Shown: positions 34,301-48,600 of the stretch, one piece after another
Numbering within the stretch: position 1 is the stretch's first letter
Layout of the letters: every line of letters starts with the position of its first letter
Assembly (NCBI GenBank): GCA_026018925.1
Contig: JAKSZU010000018.1
Span: forward strand, 4,000,920 to 4,064,919
Direction of reading: 5' to 3'
Source: Tupaia tana
Lineage: Eukaryota; Chordata; Mammalia; Scandentia; Tupaiidae
Length of the DNA stretch: 64,000 bases
Translations under genes and position numbers: made by a program
Notes under the pieces: generated by a model
Told to the model about the DNA's origin: nothing
The model's input: only the letters and a program-made list of their open reading frames with translations
Database searches by the model: none

Positions 34301-37300
34301 ACGCAGGCCGCACTTTCGGGCTGAAGGGATTCTCTGTGCTCTGGGACTCTCCGTGGCACGTGGTCGCATGCATTTCAGCTGGGAAGTTCCTTGGTTTCCC
34401 CAGCCTGTGAGTAGAAGCCACCCACAGCTTTGTCTGTGACGGCGACTTTAGGTAGGCCTGCCGTGTAGGGCTGGAGGGGTCTGGAGCTTTCACGTGAGTC
34501 TTCACGTGGACTGATGAGGGAGGTGTGAATTTGCCCCATTCTGGGGGCCACCTGGATGTCCGCCGAGCAAGGAAGAGACAGATGGATGTGGTCTGTCTAC
34601 GTGACGGGGTATTACTGTGCCGTCAGAAGGAAGGCCATGCCGGCACTCGCCGCCACACGGGTGAGCCTGAAAACGGGCTGTGGATTGCGAGAGCCGACCC
34701 AGGCAGGCTGCGTGCTCCGGCTCTGCGAACTCCGAGCCAGCGAACCCACGGCATAGGAAGGTGGGCTGGAGGCTGCCAGGGGCTGGGAGAGGGGCGTGAG
34801 AATCGGGAGCGTTTGCTGATGGAGACAGGTTTCTTTTTGGGGCGACAATGTCGTGGAGTTAGGTGGTGACAGCGGCTGCCAGCGCCGGTGGACTTTGTGC
34901 AGGGCTGGCGGCGGAGGCTCGAGTGTGGGAGCAGGCGAGTGCTCGCCTCCCATGTCCACGGGCCCCCGCCCCCCCCCCCCCCGCAGGGTTCCTCTTTGCT
35001 TGCCTCTCAGGTCTACCCTCTCGGGCCACCAAGCCCTGCACAGGATCTCCGAGGCCATCTTCCTCTGCCCCACTGACCCTGGGGGCAGCTCCCTGCAGTG
35101 TTGGGGGTGCTGGGCACCCACACCTTGGCCACATCATGTGACCTCAGGGCCACGTGCTTCCTCTCTCAAAGGATGTCAATGATGGGTTGACGGTGACGTC
35201 CCTTCATCATTCTGAAGCCCAAAGGAGAGCAGAATATAAGCATTTTTTTGAACAGGAAGGTGCTGTACCAGTTGGGGGGGCTCTGAGCTGTGTCCCTGAA
35301 GAAGTGTCGTGGGTCACCTGGCCCCGCGTGCAGTTTCAGTCGCCTGTTCGTGCATGCCCTGCCCAGCACTGCATGTTTTCTGGCCCCCGGGACATTCTGT
35401 GACCACAGCAGCCTGTGGTCCAAGGCGCGCTTCTTGGGGTTTGAGACAATTAGCAGGAAGTGAACTTTGTCAGCTCAAAGCCTGTGTCTCCTCCACGTGT
35501 CTGCGGCCTTGCTGGTGACGTCCCTGCTCTGTGGGCTTTGGCATGGGAATCTACAAACTCTCCAGGACATAAGGGCTCTGGAGTAATAAAGAGCAAAAAC
35601 CCGGGGCCAGCAGGTGGCATGCATGGTGGTTATGTCGCTGGACTCCCACATGGACAACAAGGGGTCGAGCCCAGACCTGGTGGCTTAGAACTCTGCCGGG
35701 CACGTGTGTATGCGTGCCCAAGATCCCAGGAGAGTGGAGGAGAAGGGATTGCAGCGTGGCCATCCCCCCACTTCCCCTCTCACTGTCTCTGTCTCTCTTT
35801 CTGGCAAGTGTATGCATCTTAAAGGAAAAAACTCTAAAAAATAATAATAATAAACAAACAAACAAACAAAAACACTCAAAATGTGGTCCTTTGGGCAGCC
35901 GCCTCAGTAGCACCTGGGAGCTTCGAGCATGCAGACCCTGGCCCAACCAGACCCGCTGCCTCAAAATCTGCATCTTGGGGAGATCCTCCAGGGGCTCCGG
36001 CCCACGCAGTGCCCAGAAAGCACACATGTTGCTGTATGGCGCCACCGGGCACCTGAGAAACCACAGCTGGCAGCCGTGAGCCCAGGGAGGTCCCAAGTGT
36101 CCGTGAGGTGGCTGGATAACTCGGAGCGGGGGCATCCCACACACCAGCTGTCACCTGTTAGGAACTGTGTCAAGATCCCACTGATAATGACATGAGCTGC
36201 GGATATCGGAACTGAGCCGAGGGAGGGTCTGTGATTGCCCGGCGAGCTCAGAACTCTGGTAGAAACACACCGGAAGCCCTGATTCCGCACACCCCTGAGC
36301 AGACCGAGGCTCTCACCTGGGGGTGGTTCTGCCCTGCTGGGGACCTCGGGCAACGCCCAGGGGCGTCTTTGCTTTGCTCACATGAGGGGTTCCTGGCATC
36401 CAGGGGTCCAGGCCAGGGATACTGCTCAGCACCTCCCAGCGCACAGGACGGCCCACCTCACGCAGTCAGGCCCCCATGTCAGCGCCGATGCTGAGAAGCC
36501 CACGGCACAGAGGTGCATGCCCTCCGCTCTAAAACCCAACATGAAATAATACTTGGGGACTTCAGAAAGTCACGGCAAGAGGGAGTCAACGATAGTTTTA
36601 TTTTGGTGCAAAGAGACCCAGTTGAAGTCCATGCATAGTTTTTTCATACTACGCATCTTCCGTGAATTTTTGGAAGACCTTTCATATCTTTTTAAAAGAA
36701 GAATTATTTTATTTAACTTATTCATTTATTTATTTTAATTTTACCAGAGAGGGACAGAGTGAGAGAGAGAGAGAGAGAAAGTGAGAAACCAAGCTGCCAG
36801 GTCCAGGACTTGAACTGTGGTCGTCCATGTGGGAGTCCAGCGCCCCTAACTGCCATGCCACCCACCGGCCCCTAAACCTTCATATTTCGATAACGTGGAG
36901 CAGTGGGGGACGGAGGAGCTTGGTGTGGTGGACTGGGGAAGGTTCCGAAGTGCGGGTGCTGAGAACAGCGTGGCAGGGAGTAAAGCCTGCGTGGGAACCT
37001 CTGGAACCACAGCCAGCAGCATTGTTTTCATTCTGTTTTTAGGCTTTTGCATAGGGTGTGGCCATTCCTCAGAGAGAGACAGAGAAAGTGAGGAATCACC
37101 CCCAGGGTAGATGGCCGCACCCCAATCCCTTCTCCATTCTCCTTGGGGGTACCTATGCACGTGCATCTGGCATGATTTTTAAGCCACTGGGTCTGGGACT
37201 CAAACCAGGGTCAGCCATGTGGGGAGTCCAGTGCCTTAACCATCATGCTGTCTCTGACCCTCAAAAGTCATTTTTAGTAAAAATGAGTGTATCATTTATA

Positions 37301-40300
37301 ACAAGCACAACACATCCAAGAGGAAAGTGCCCAGCGCCTGTTACTGGCCTGACTGTCCTGCCGGAGGCTAAACGTCCCGTGGGCCTCGGGCCGCGTCCCA
37401 GGCCAGGCTAAGGGCCACTCTCTCCCCTCGTCACCCCCCAGCATGGGTCTTGGCTGTCCACAAGGCGGCTGCCCCTTCCAAGCAGGACCTCAGACACTGA
37501 GTTACTCCTCAGTGACAAGTTGCCTGTCCCTGAATAAGATCCATAATCTGACCCTTGGCTGTATGAAGGTCATATGCCATGCAGCCAGGTTGTCCCTGGG
37601 TTCAAATCCCAAAATGACCTCAAACTGTCCACGTAACCTTGGGGCTGGCCTCCCTGGGCCTCCCTTTTCCATCTGGGACGCAGGCCAGTGCTGTCGTCGG
37701 GGCTGGGCGAGGAATGCGGCTTCCTTCCTGCTCCTCTCTCTGGCCGCACCTCCTGGCTGGTCCCGGGGCCGTGGCTCGCAGTGTGCCCTGACGCCGTGTT
37801 CTCTCTGCTCTTGGCCACAGATGACGTGCGGTTGTTCGCCTTCGTGCGCTTCACCACCGGGGACGCCATGAGCAAGAGGTCCAAGTTCGCCCTCATCACG
37901 TGGATCGGGGAGAACGTGAGCGGGCTGCAGCGGGCCAAAACCGGGACGGACAAGACCCTGGTGAAGGAGGTCGTCCAGGTAATCGTCCCCGTGTTCTCAG
38001 GGCCTGCGGGGCCGCCCCGTCCAGCAGGGACAGCGAAGGCTGCAGTTGACTCCTGGGTCTGGACCAGGACCTCTGGGGAAATGTTACCGGCCGTGTTCAG
38101 GGTGGGGGCAGGTGCCCTGTGTGCGGTCATGGCCATCACGCAGGGCCACGTGGCACTGCTGGGTACCTCTGTGGGTGGGACCACCCAAGTGGCAGCCCTG
38201 AGTCACACCAGGGTGACTTCCACTGTGGTGGTGAGGACCCAGTGGGAGAATGCTCTCTGTCCCGAGCAGTGCCACCCGTGGCAGTCCATGGCACGTGCTG
38301 ACTGTCACCCTGTAGAGGACAGCAGGCTGTCCTGGTTTTGGTGCCTGCAGACCAACAAAGGCTGCAGAGGTGGGTGCTGCCCACGGCCGGCATATGAGCG
38401 GCTTCAACCGTTCATGGAAAAGTCGATTGAAGTGCGAGTTTGTTTTGGGAAGCGTCGATGGCCAGGATGGTCTTCTCGCAGTGCACAGTTCCATGAACCT
38501 TCTTTGTCTCCTCATACACAGAGGGGAAGAGGCAGGGCACCCCTGCTTTATTCTCTGAGCCCCAGGACAGTCCTCTTCGGGGGCCTCCATTTTAAGGAAT
38601 TCTCCATCTGGCTGTTAAATTGACGCTCTCTGTGCCAGAAACCCCTGAGCCAAGGAACCCCGCCTCTCCCGGCGTGCTCAGGTGACCAGAGCTACTGCTG
38701 TGTGTCCTCAGCAGTCTGCCGTCACAGAGACTAGGCCCAGTGTCCCCTCCCCACCACAGGCACGTCGTTTTGGAGGTACATTAACAGTGGAGCAGCTGCA
38801 CAGCCTGGTCATTAAGGGAGCCCGATCCCCCGTGACTGAGCACGGTTCAGATGTCTGCCCTGGTGGGGGGAGGAACGTGCTGGGCACGCGTGCGCGCCTC
38901 CAGTCCAGACAGGACGGGAACGGAGACGAGGGATTGCGGAGTGACCACGCCCCACTGGGGGGGCTTCCTCGCCCTCCGGCAATTACAAACCAGTAATAGG
39001 ACACAAAGGTCTCACCGCCACCGCATTTTCGCGCTGTCCCCACCGGCTCCTCCGACGGGCGCTCTGGCGCCTTTCTGCGCTCTGCAGGTGCCTCTCACCG
39101 GCGACTTCCCTTTCTTTCCCCTTGTTTAGGTTAATACAATTCCGTAAGTTATGCGGCTGCATCGTGTTCATACTGAATGCCTTTCTGGTCGCCGGGTGTG
39201 CCGTTCCCCTAGTGTGCTCTAATGTACTGCATGTTCCCCTGTTCTTGGCCTCTCGTTGCTTCCAACTTTATTTTTGCAAACCATGTTCCAACCAGTGTTT
39301 CGCTACACGCGGCTTCTTTCTCTTTTAGTTCTCTAGAGTGTGTTCTCAGGAGGCGGGTTCCAGAGTTACAGATGGAGTGACATTTTTGAAAGGTGCCAGC
39401 TGTCAGAGTGCCTGGACCGAGCAAATGCTCACTAAATGTCACCCATTCCGTCGTCACCAGCACTACAGGGTAGCTCCGCTGTCTGCCCGCCGTCTGGCTC
39501 GGGAGCCCTGACTTTGGAAAGTCGTACCCAGCCCTGCAGGCCGCTTTTCTCCAGGCCTGTCGGGCTTTAATGGCTAACTAGCTTGGAGCGGTCACCTTTG
39601 GCAGCAGAACGGAAAGTGTGCACGGGCGTAGGTTCCACCAAGGTCTCCGGTTTCCTCCAGGGCCAGGCAGAGGGAGGACCTTGGGCGCGTGTGTGGGTGC
39701 GCTCGTTGGGCGCTGCCTTCCAGACCTTGCCATCGCTCTTCTCTTTCCATTAAAAGAAAGAGAAAAGGACTCGTCACTCCTGTCCAGTTCCAGAACTTTT
39801 CCGTCAGCACCAAAGGAAACCTTGTACCCGTGAAGCCCTCTCCAGAGCTTCTTTCAAGTCTAGAACTCTGTTTGGCTCGGTTACGTGGACAGACCTAGGT
39901 GACAGGCCCTCATGGGAGCCATCGGGTGGGAGCAGTGGGCATGCAAATTCAGCCTTTTTCATAAACTAGCAGTTCTGCCTGGCAAGGGTCCTTTGCCAGA
40001 CTCCGGCTCAGGTCCAAGCCCTCGGCCAGTTCCCCTTGGGGTCCCTGCCAAGCTCACCTGCCAGCCCCGGGCCTCCCGAAGCTCATGCCGTGACCTGTTG
40101 CAGGCTGCTTCACCTCCTTGAACCCCGATTTCCTCATCTGAGAAATCGGGGCTATAACCTGTGCCTCATGGGACTGTGGCAACTGAGTAGGCCCGTGTGG
40201 TAGATGCGCAGGGCTCCGTCTCGATGCTGTTCACGTAGTAGGCCAACTTCGTTGAGGGTGGAAGCAGCCTGGCGTTTACTGACAATGAACATCTTTGAGT

Positions 40301-43300
40301 ATATGTGTTGTCCTTAAAAAAAAATTCTGTTGATTTCTTTGGAAAGAATTCCAAACGTGGCCATAGCTGAGGAGCAGGGACTCCTGGGTGCTTTGACGGG
40401 AGAATAGGAGCCCTGAACGTGGACGTAATCTGCAGCTTGTCGGCTGAGCAACAGCAGCTATTCGGAGCTCTGGGTTAAGAGGGATTCTGAGGTTAAGCCT
40501 GGCAGTCAGTGGGGAAAGTGCCACAATTGATTTGTGATGTCTGCCGTGGACACTGGAGGAGAGGACTGTGTGTCCCACATTCTCGCCAAACCGGAGCCAG
40601 AGGGAGCATTTGTCAGAAGTCAGGCGAGGGGTTTGGTTCCAGGGCTTCTGTAAATATCTGTGGGTCAGACTCCAGGCCGTCGCCCACACTGGGTGGTCCT
40701 GCAGCGTTAGGGTTCCTGTACGGTTCTGGAGCAAACCCCCTCACGGCCTGCTTTCCTGCCACCCGTCCTCCTGTGCTCCCCTGAAATGTGGCCGTGCCCC
40801 TGTCTGTCCTTTGATCTCTCCCGAGTGAAGCAGGGTGGTCACTCCTGAGCTGCAAGGGGGCCCAGGTACGTTGTTCCCGAATCTGTTCAATGCTAGACCA
40901 CACGTCTTGGATCTGTTTTCTTTTTCCTTTTCACTCTGATGACTCATGCTTGTTACCAGAACCTGCTCTATGTGAGTAAATTACACCTTGCCATGGGTTT
41001 GAAAAGCCCTGATCCTGCAGGCACTTTAGAACAGTTGCAGGGGAAGGTGTGAGGGCCCCTGGAGGCTGGCGGCTAAACGGCTCAGCAGGTTTGAGGGCTG
41101 CGTTCTCATTCTTGGAGGCTGCAGGGTGCCGGGGACCAGCCACTTTTCTTCAGCACTCCAGGGTCTTTATGACTAGTCTTCACCCAACCCGGGATAAAGA
41201 CACATTACTGTGGCCAGAATGTCCCCTGTCTGCCTGCTGCCCACCTCATGCCTTTTGGAGGAGATTCTGTCCCTTGCACATTACTGCAAGGGTCTGGGGT
41301 GGACCCGAAGCCGACATGCAGCCTTCATCTGGAGAGGCGTGCTCCGATCCCAGCGTTGACTTTTCTGCACCTGTCTTTCCCTGGCCCCGCGATCCTGGCG
41401 TCTGCGGTAGAACCTTTTCCTGTGTCCGCGAGCTCCAGAGGCTTGAGTGTAGATCGTGGTAATGAGGGGTGGGAGGCAAGGCTTGGGGAGACCCTTTTGT
41501 TCAACTCTCCTGCTTTCCGAAGATGAAAACCGGGGCCTGGAGCCACTGAATGCTTCCTCCAGGGTCTTAGAGCCCTCCACATCCTTTTCACTCTCCTATC
41601 CTCAAAGAGACCCGTAAGCACCAGAAACTTGACGTCCCAAGATTTAGGAGAGCACAGCGTATGGGAAGTGTCCAATTAACACGTTTGTAGGAAGAATGCG
41701 TTCATTGGCTCCCTTCCTCTGGACATACGAAGGTCGCCACCCCCTGCACTCCTGACATCGCAGCGCTAACTGACAAGGACCCCTCCTCTTTCTCCCCAGA
41801 ACTCCCTGTGCACCCACATTCTCCATGTTGGGTAGGGTCATGACCACAGGGCGGGTGCTCTGGAAGACCTGATGCTTCTCCCCTCACAGCCTCCTAGCTA
41901 ACTCTGGGCCCAGCTTGGTTTTGCAGCCGGGTCTTTTCTCTGCGGGCGTGAGGTGATGCCAGTGTCACTGCCGTAGTGATCCGGGGTTCCCTTCATTGGA
42001 GGGAAATACTGGGAGGTGAGAGGGGGGAACCAGCCACCTCCTGTGTCTTCACTCTGAATAGTTTTATCTCAAAGTCCCCCAACACTCTTGAGAATAAAGG
42101 TGAACCCGTGATCATTTAAAATACGGCTAGTGATTGTCGAGCACGTGTTCTGTGCTGGGCACACTTAGTGAGTGTCCGAGTCCTCTGCACGCTTGTAAAA
42201 CCCTCCCACATCCCTAGGATCCCGGTGCTGCCAGTGCCCGTTTGCAGATGAGAAGACTAAGACTCAGCGAGGTTGAGTCCCTGGAGAGAGTCGGGCTTCT
42301 GGAGACCCAAATGGAAATCCGTCCCTAATTTTAAAAACTGGGGCCAGCAGTTAGTGTAATGGCTATGTCGCTGGACTCCCACGTAGTTGACCGTGGTTCG
42401 AGTCCCGGACCTGGTGGCTTAAAACTCATGCTGGGTGCGAATGCATGCGTGCCCAAGATCCTGAGAGGAGAATGGAGGAGAAGGGATTGCGGTAATGCCC
42501 TTCTAAAACCCTCCTTGCAAGCAGGCGCTCGACTGTACTGACCCTGGTCCCTACCTGCTGTCCCACGAGCATTGCCTCGCCCAGGAAAGCTGGCCAATGA
42601 GCCTCGCATCCTGGAGGCGTGAACACACGTGCACTTGAGAAGAGTCACGGGGACCGCGCTTGCCGCCAGCTGGTGGTGACATGCTTCCAGCCCACCCTGA
42701 TGGTGGCCTAAGCTGCTTGGAGTCACACGTAGCTGGGCGAGGCTTGCCCTCGGAAGCCTGTCTGGAAGCTCCGCGAGGAACACACTGCTGGACAGGACAA
42801 AGATCTCTCCAGAGCCCAGGTGGCAAGGTTCTGGACCGCACGTTTTGCCGTGAGGTCTCCGACAGGTTGCTTCGTCGGCCTCAGCGGCCTCAAGGCTGCT
42901 CAGGAGGGGTGGGCCACCTTCTGCAGCCCACAGAGGGGGTCATGGGGGAGAAGGCAGGGCCACGTCCCCAGGCTCCCCAGCATGACAGCGTGGTGTGCCC
43001 TAGGGCAAGTGGCTTCCCTTCTCTGGGCCTCCCTGTGGTTCTCTGTCAAATGAGAGACAGACGGTGAATTGTGAACGGCAGTTTCAAGGGCTCTTTTCTT
43101 TCAGCTCCACCCCCTCCCCATAACCAAAGTATAATTTACACAGAGGAGAATGCACACGCGTTGGTCAGGTAGCCTGATGCATTTTGTCATGCATGTTCAT
43201 GAGACTGCCGTATCGAGACACTGGCCCTGCTAGCCCCGCAGGCTCCCGTGGGCCCCTCTGCTGACTCAGATCAGCTCTAATGTGTTATGCTTTGCGACTT

Positions 43301-45616
43301 CCTCCTGGCTTAACCGAGTTCCTCTCACACTGCCTGCCCTGCCTAGCCCCGCACTGTCACCAGCCACCTGTGGGCACAGCGCACTCAGAGCGCACGCCAT
43401 CCACATGGCTGCTGTGCACCCAGGACGCTCGCTGGGCGGAGGCCGAGTGTGAAGACAGGAGTGTGCGAGACCTCTCGATAAATTGTGCATCGGTCACATG
43501 CTGAAATGACAATTTGGGATACATTGGGTTAGGTAAAATCGTATTAGAATTAAAATCGAGTTGGCCTGATAGAGGTTAAGGGAGTCAAATCTCACATTTC
43601 CGACCATAATTCGAGTCCTGGCCCCAGCAGCTTAGAAAACATGCCTGGTGTGTGTGCACCTGTGTCTGCTCAGAATCCCAGCAGGACGGGAGGCGGGGAA
43701 GGACTTGCAGCCCTTCATAGGTGCTTTCTCCCTCTTCTCTCTTCATTTTCCTGGGGTGAATATGCAAGCCCTTTGGCAAATGAAAAAAAAGTGTCACCTT
43801 TTCAACATGGCGATGAGAGAATGTAAAGGCCCATATGCATCAGCATCACTCCAGGCCCTAAAAGCCTCCTTCTGAGTGAAGACTTGCCTCACCCCCCCAC
43901 CCACCTCCTGCCACCTATCTCTGCCTCTTGTGGGTGTTCGGTGGCTCATGGAGGTGACTGAGGAGAGGCGAGGGTGACAGGAGGTGGCCATGGTCTGCCC
44001 AGTTGTGCTTGTGGGGTTTCAGTGTCAGCTGCTCCCACAGTCACTTTGTGGTGTCAGGCATGCCCCCGGCTGGGGTGCGTCTGCCCAGAGCCGTTTGTTT
44101 AGTTTCTGTCTGTTTTGGAAAACGTATGGTCCAGCCCGGTCCCCAGTAGCCTGGCGACTCCCTTGCCTGGCCCCCGGCCTGACCCAGTGAGCACTGCTGG
44201 CTGCGCAGAGGTGGAGGGCTTGAGGGACGGTCTGCTGAGCTGGTTTTCAGGCTGGTGGCTGAGGCGGACACTTGGGGGCATTTTACGGAGCCCACGTGCT
44301 GACTGGGAGGTGTTGACTCCTGCGGCGGGCCCTGGGCTGCCAGCATCCTGTGCGCGGGCCTGCTAAGACCGCAGTGGCCGCCTGCCACCTCCACCTGCTG
44401 TGGAGGTGGGAGGATGGAGAGCCGTTGAACCAGCCATGGGGTACTGCTTGCTGAGCCTCAGTTTCCCTTTCTGTGACTTGAAAGGTAAGGGAAGGTGACC
44501 TCTTTGGACTTTTCTACCCCTGCCATTTGTGATGTCACTGAGGATTTGTGATGTCAGACCAGAGGAAGCACATTCCTTATGTCATCCACAAACACCCTCT
44601 GCTACTCTTCGGAGCAGCAGGGCTGCAGCCAAGTCTGGGCCCTGCCCTTGGTGGTCACGTGGAGGGGTTCCTGGGCACGGAGGGCAACAGAGGCGAGTGC
44701 AGCAGCCACTGGCCATCAGCCAGGCTGCAGGTAGAGGGCCCCACAGGGCTCCTGTCTGAATCAAAGGTCATCGGCCCCCCTGAGCGGGCGTCAGGATTCT
44801 TCCACGGAGTTTGAGGTCGTCCTTATGGGTCCTGGGGCAGGGCCACAGCCTCTATAGCCTCAGAAATGTTTAAGCCGCCACCCTGGTCATTAGGAGAAAG
44901 AAGAATTTCAGTAGAAAACAAGGTGGGATTCTTAATGTTGTGCAATTAATTCTGTTGTTTCCATGAGCATAAAGGGAAGGGACATGTGAAGATAACGTAG
45001 GACTTGGAGATGAGAGCCAGTTTAAGTACTAAGACACTTGATCTGTGATGCTTTTCTTTATATAGTAATCGGATTGTTGGATGGCTTGTCTTCTAAGACC
45101 TTTCTAAGTAGCCACAAACAAAACATGTCTTTCGTCTTCCATTTTCTACTGAGACAGAGGGAAAGGACATCTGGCTGGTACAGAAAGGTTATCAAGTGCC
45201 TGCTGACCCAGATTATCTTGTTAGATTTGGTCTGCTTCTAATATCTTCAAAGGTCACATGGTTACTTTTCTGTATACTTTTGTGTTCACATGACTTGGGA
45301 TCTTTTTTTTTCCCCCTCTTACCTTTTGGTTTTAAACATGTCTGGTATATAGCAGAGTTTAGGCATTTTTTTTCTTTCCATTTTTGTTAGTTTGAGACTT
45401 AGCAGTGTTTTAGGTGTAATTTTGTTCATTTATATTTATTGTTGTTTTTAGTTAGTTTGGTTCATTTACATTTATTGTTATGTTTCACTAGATCCTGCTC
45501 TCTTGTTTGCTTATTTTGGTTGTCGTTTGATTTCCCATGTACCTGCACTTTTTGATGGATTGTGTCCAGCTCCAGGTACAGTTCGCCCTAGATTTCTTCT
45601 TCTTTTTTTTTTTTTA

Positions 45617-45649
<33 letters not shown>

Positions 45650-48600
45650 AGAGGTTTTCGCTATAGGGTGTGTGCACTCACCAGACAGACAGAGAGAGAT
45701 ATAGAGACAGAAAGTGAGAAATCACCCCCCGGGGGGATGGTCACGCCGCAATCCCTTCTCCTCCATTCTCCTCTCGGGATCTTGGGCACGCACGCACACG
45801 CACCCGGCGTGAGTTTTAAGCCACCAGGTCCGGGACTATGTGGGAGTCCAGCGACATAGCCATTATGCTAACTGCTGGTCCCCAGATTTCTTTAGACCTT
45901 ATCAGACTTACTTCTTAATCTTCTAATAGGTAAACTGACACAAATATCAAGTGCTTATTTCTTTAGATTGCCATATATAGCCATTACCACACAGAGGGAC
46001 TTTGGACTTCCTTCTATAGGCATCTAAAGCCAGCAGCTTCCTCCTCCCGGCGCTCTCTGCCCCTCTCCCATGCTGCTGGGCTCAGTGTTGAGAAACACGT
46101 TCATTCTCAATTCTCCTTTCTGGCTCTGAACCCAGCTTGCGTTCTCTCTTTGTGCTGATCACATGTATTCAGCAGCACAGTATGGAGACAGGGATGGAAA
46201 GAATCTGGGCCATGTTGTCATTCTGGGCAAGTCTCAACCTATGGCTCTTATCTGAAAATAAGTAAATAAAAAGCTAGTACACGGAGGAAGGATTAAATGC
46301 ACAATGCGTGAGGCTGTGCCGGGCACCTGCCAACTGTTCAATAAATATTAACCTCCCCTTCTCCCTTGCTGCTAGTGCTCTTAGTGGCTTTGTACACAAA
46401 TGGCTTGTCTCTGTTCTGTCACACCTGACCTTGAGGGTCCTCTGGCTAGTCATTCTTCCCCCTTGGTGGTATAGTAACTTTTTAGTTTTGTTTTTAAATT
46501 GAGGTGAGATTAGTTTAACATAGAATTAACTACTTAAAAACGTGCAGGTCAATGGCGTTTAGTACGTGGGCAGTGTGTGCAGTGCTGCCACTGTCTGGCT
46601 TCAAAACATTTCATCACCCCGGAGACGATGACTGTGAGCACGCCAGCTTCGGGCAAATGCTATCCTCTGTAGCCTTTGTTTGCTTGTGTTGAAGATGAAA
46701 ATAATATTCATCTTTTGCGTTGTCTTGGTTTTGGATTTTGCCACAGGACACTTTAGAGAGACAGAGAAGGGGGGATTACTTCTCCTCGGTCTTCTCTCAG
46801 GATTTTGGGCATGCATGCACATATGCCCCGAGTGATTTTCAAGCCACTGGTTCTGGGATTCTAACTGTGGTCAGCCATGTGGGAGTCCAGCACCTTAACC
46901 ACCGTGCTCCATGGGGACTGGCCCCATGGGGCTTTTTAAAAACACCTTTATTGGGGACCAGCAGTTAGTGTGATGGCTATGTCGCTGGACTCCCATGTAG
47001 TTGACCGCGGTTCGAGTCCTGGACCCGGTGGCTTAAACTCATGCTGGGTGTGTATGCATGCGTGCCCAAGATCCCGAGAGGCGAATGGAGGAGAAGGGAT
47101 TGCAGTATGGCCATCCGCCCTGGGTGATTTCTCGCTTTCTGTCTCTATGTCTCTCTGTTTCTTTGTCTTTCTGGCAAGCACATGCACCCTGTAGCAAAAA
47201 AAAAAAAAAGAAAAAAAGACCTCCAAAAAAAAAAAATCACCTTTATTGGGGTCAGCAGTTCAAGTCCTAGGCCCCATGGCTTGAAACTCATTAAGGGCAT
47301 ATGTGCGTGTGTGCCCAAGATCCTAGAAGGAGAATATAGAAGGGATTATGGCGGGCGTCGCCATCCCTTCCAGGGGGGCATTTTCTCACTTTTTCTCTCT
47401 CTGTCTCTGTCTCTGCCACCAGGGAATGCACATGCCCAAAGGCAATAGCTTCTTTAAAAAATTTTTAAAAAATAAAATAAAATAAAACACCTTTATTGAG
47501 ATAATTTATATACCACAAAATTACCTTATCCTAAGTGTGTAACTCGTGACTTTTGGTAACTTTGCAGAGCTGTGCAATTACCACCACAACCTGGCGTCCG
47601 GATGTCTCTGTCACGCCCTGTCCCGGCGCCGTGCCCATCCCTAGCCCCGGTCACCACTAACCTACTTTCTGTGTCCTTGGCTTGGCGATTGGGACGTTTT
47701 ATGTAAATGGAGCCGGGCAGGCCGGGCCTTTCCCGCTGGCTTCTCTCTGCAGCTGGTCCCTGTCGCTGCGCATCTGCACCTCCCTTTTCTGACTGAGTAG
47801 TACTCTGGGGGAGCAAGACCGTGCTCGGGTCCCCCACGTCTGTTGGCGGGTACCGGGCTTGTTTCCACCCCTCGGCTGACTCCGTCGCCACTCACACTGT
47901 GTGCAGGTGTGTGCGTGGCAGTGCGCGTTGTTTCCTGGGTAGCTCTCCCGGTGGGACTGCTGGGTCTCACTGGGCTCTGAGGGTTACCTTGCCGTGGTGC
48001 TTGTCTCTGTCGTAGCCTGTGCCTGGTGCCCACGAATGCTTCTCACTCTCGTTGCTTATGCTAATTCCACGTGGACTTTTAAAAAAAATATTATTTAATT
48101 TTATTTATCATTGCTAGTATTATTTTTTAATTTGACCAGAGAGAGAGAGAGAGGGAAAATGAGAAAGCAAGCTGCCAGGTCTGGGGCTCAAACTGCAGTC
48201 AGTTATGTGGGAGTCCAGCGCCTCAACCACCACGCTCCCTGCTGGCCTCCTCCACATACACTTTTATATGTGGATTATTTTCTGACCTTCAGACTTACTT
48301 GTATTTTTGGTAGCTTTCTCTGAACGCCTGTCACCACCTTGAACTTTTTTTGTTTATTAAAGTCTTATGATCCACACACTGAAATAACTGTTTATCTTTG
48401 TGATTTGGGGTTATCTGAGAAGCCGGGTCACTCGCTCCTCTCATTCATGCCCCACCACTTCCTGAATGCCGAGGTGTGTCAGGCCTGCGGGTTCTATGTG
48501 GGTAAAACCTTTGTACCCCAAGAGGAGACAGTGACTGCATCCATTTTGCCCATTTCTGTGACCCCATAACCTAGCATCTGTTTGTTGAATGAATGCAAAA

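Larger units (their letters stand above)
16688..37820 (+). other. COTL1 intron 2
   Basis: 21,133 bp, GTAGGG to CCACAG. Besides the entries below, the first 870 bp and the stretches 18179-18854, 18941-20174, 30236-31870 and 33196-34500 show no recognised element. I see no second gene on either strand. Confidence 0.88.
32503..44779 (+). repeat. Duplicated block, copy A (in COTL1 introns 2-3)
   Basis: About 12.28 kb that aligns end to end, same orientation, with 51689-64000. It begins GTGGGAGTGGCTGGGGGCC in both copies and is still matching when the window ends. It includes the last 5.3 kb of intron 2, exon 3 and 6.8 kb of intron 3, with all their SINEs, MIR, MER5A, L1 and mariner-like relics at corresponding positions. 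Copy A is the one in correct gene order. Confidence 0.97.

Noticed and set aside
34556..34756. Frame with GYYCAVRR, reminiscent of an immunoglobulin/T-cell-receptor V segment end
   Set aside because: No leader, no framework cysteine pair and no recombination signal; the stretch aligns in order with the L1 3' region.
42340..42420. Possible tRNA gene (A- and B-box matches)
   Set aside because: It is the head of a dispersed SINE; no cloverleaf with proper acceptor stem is evident.
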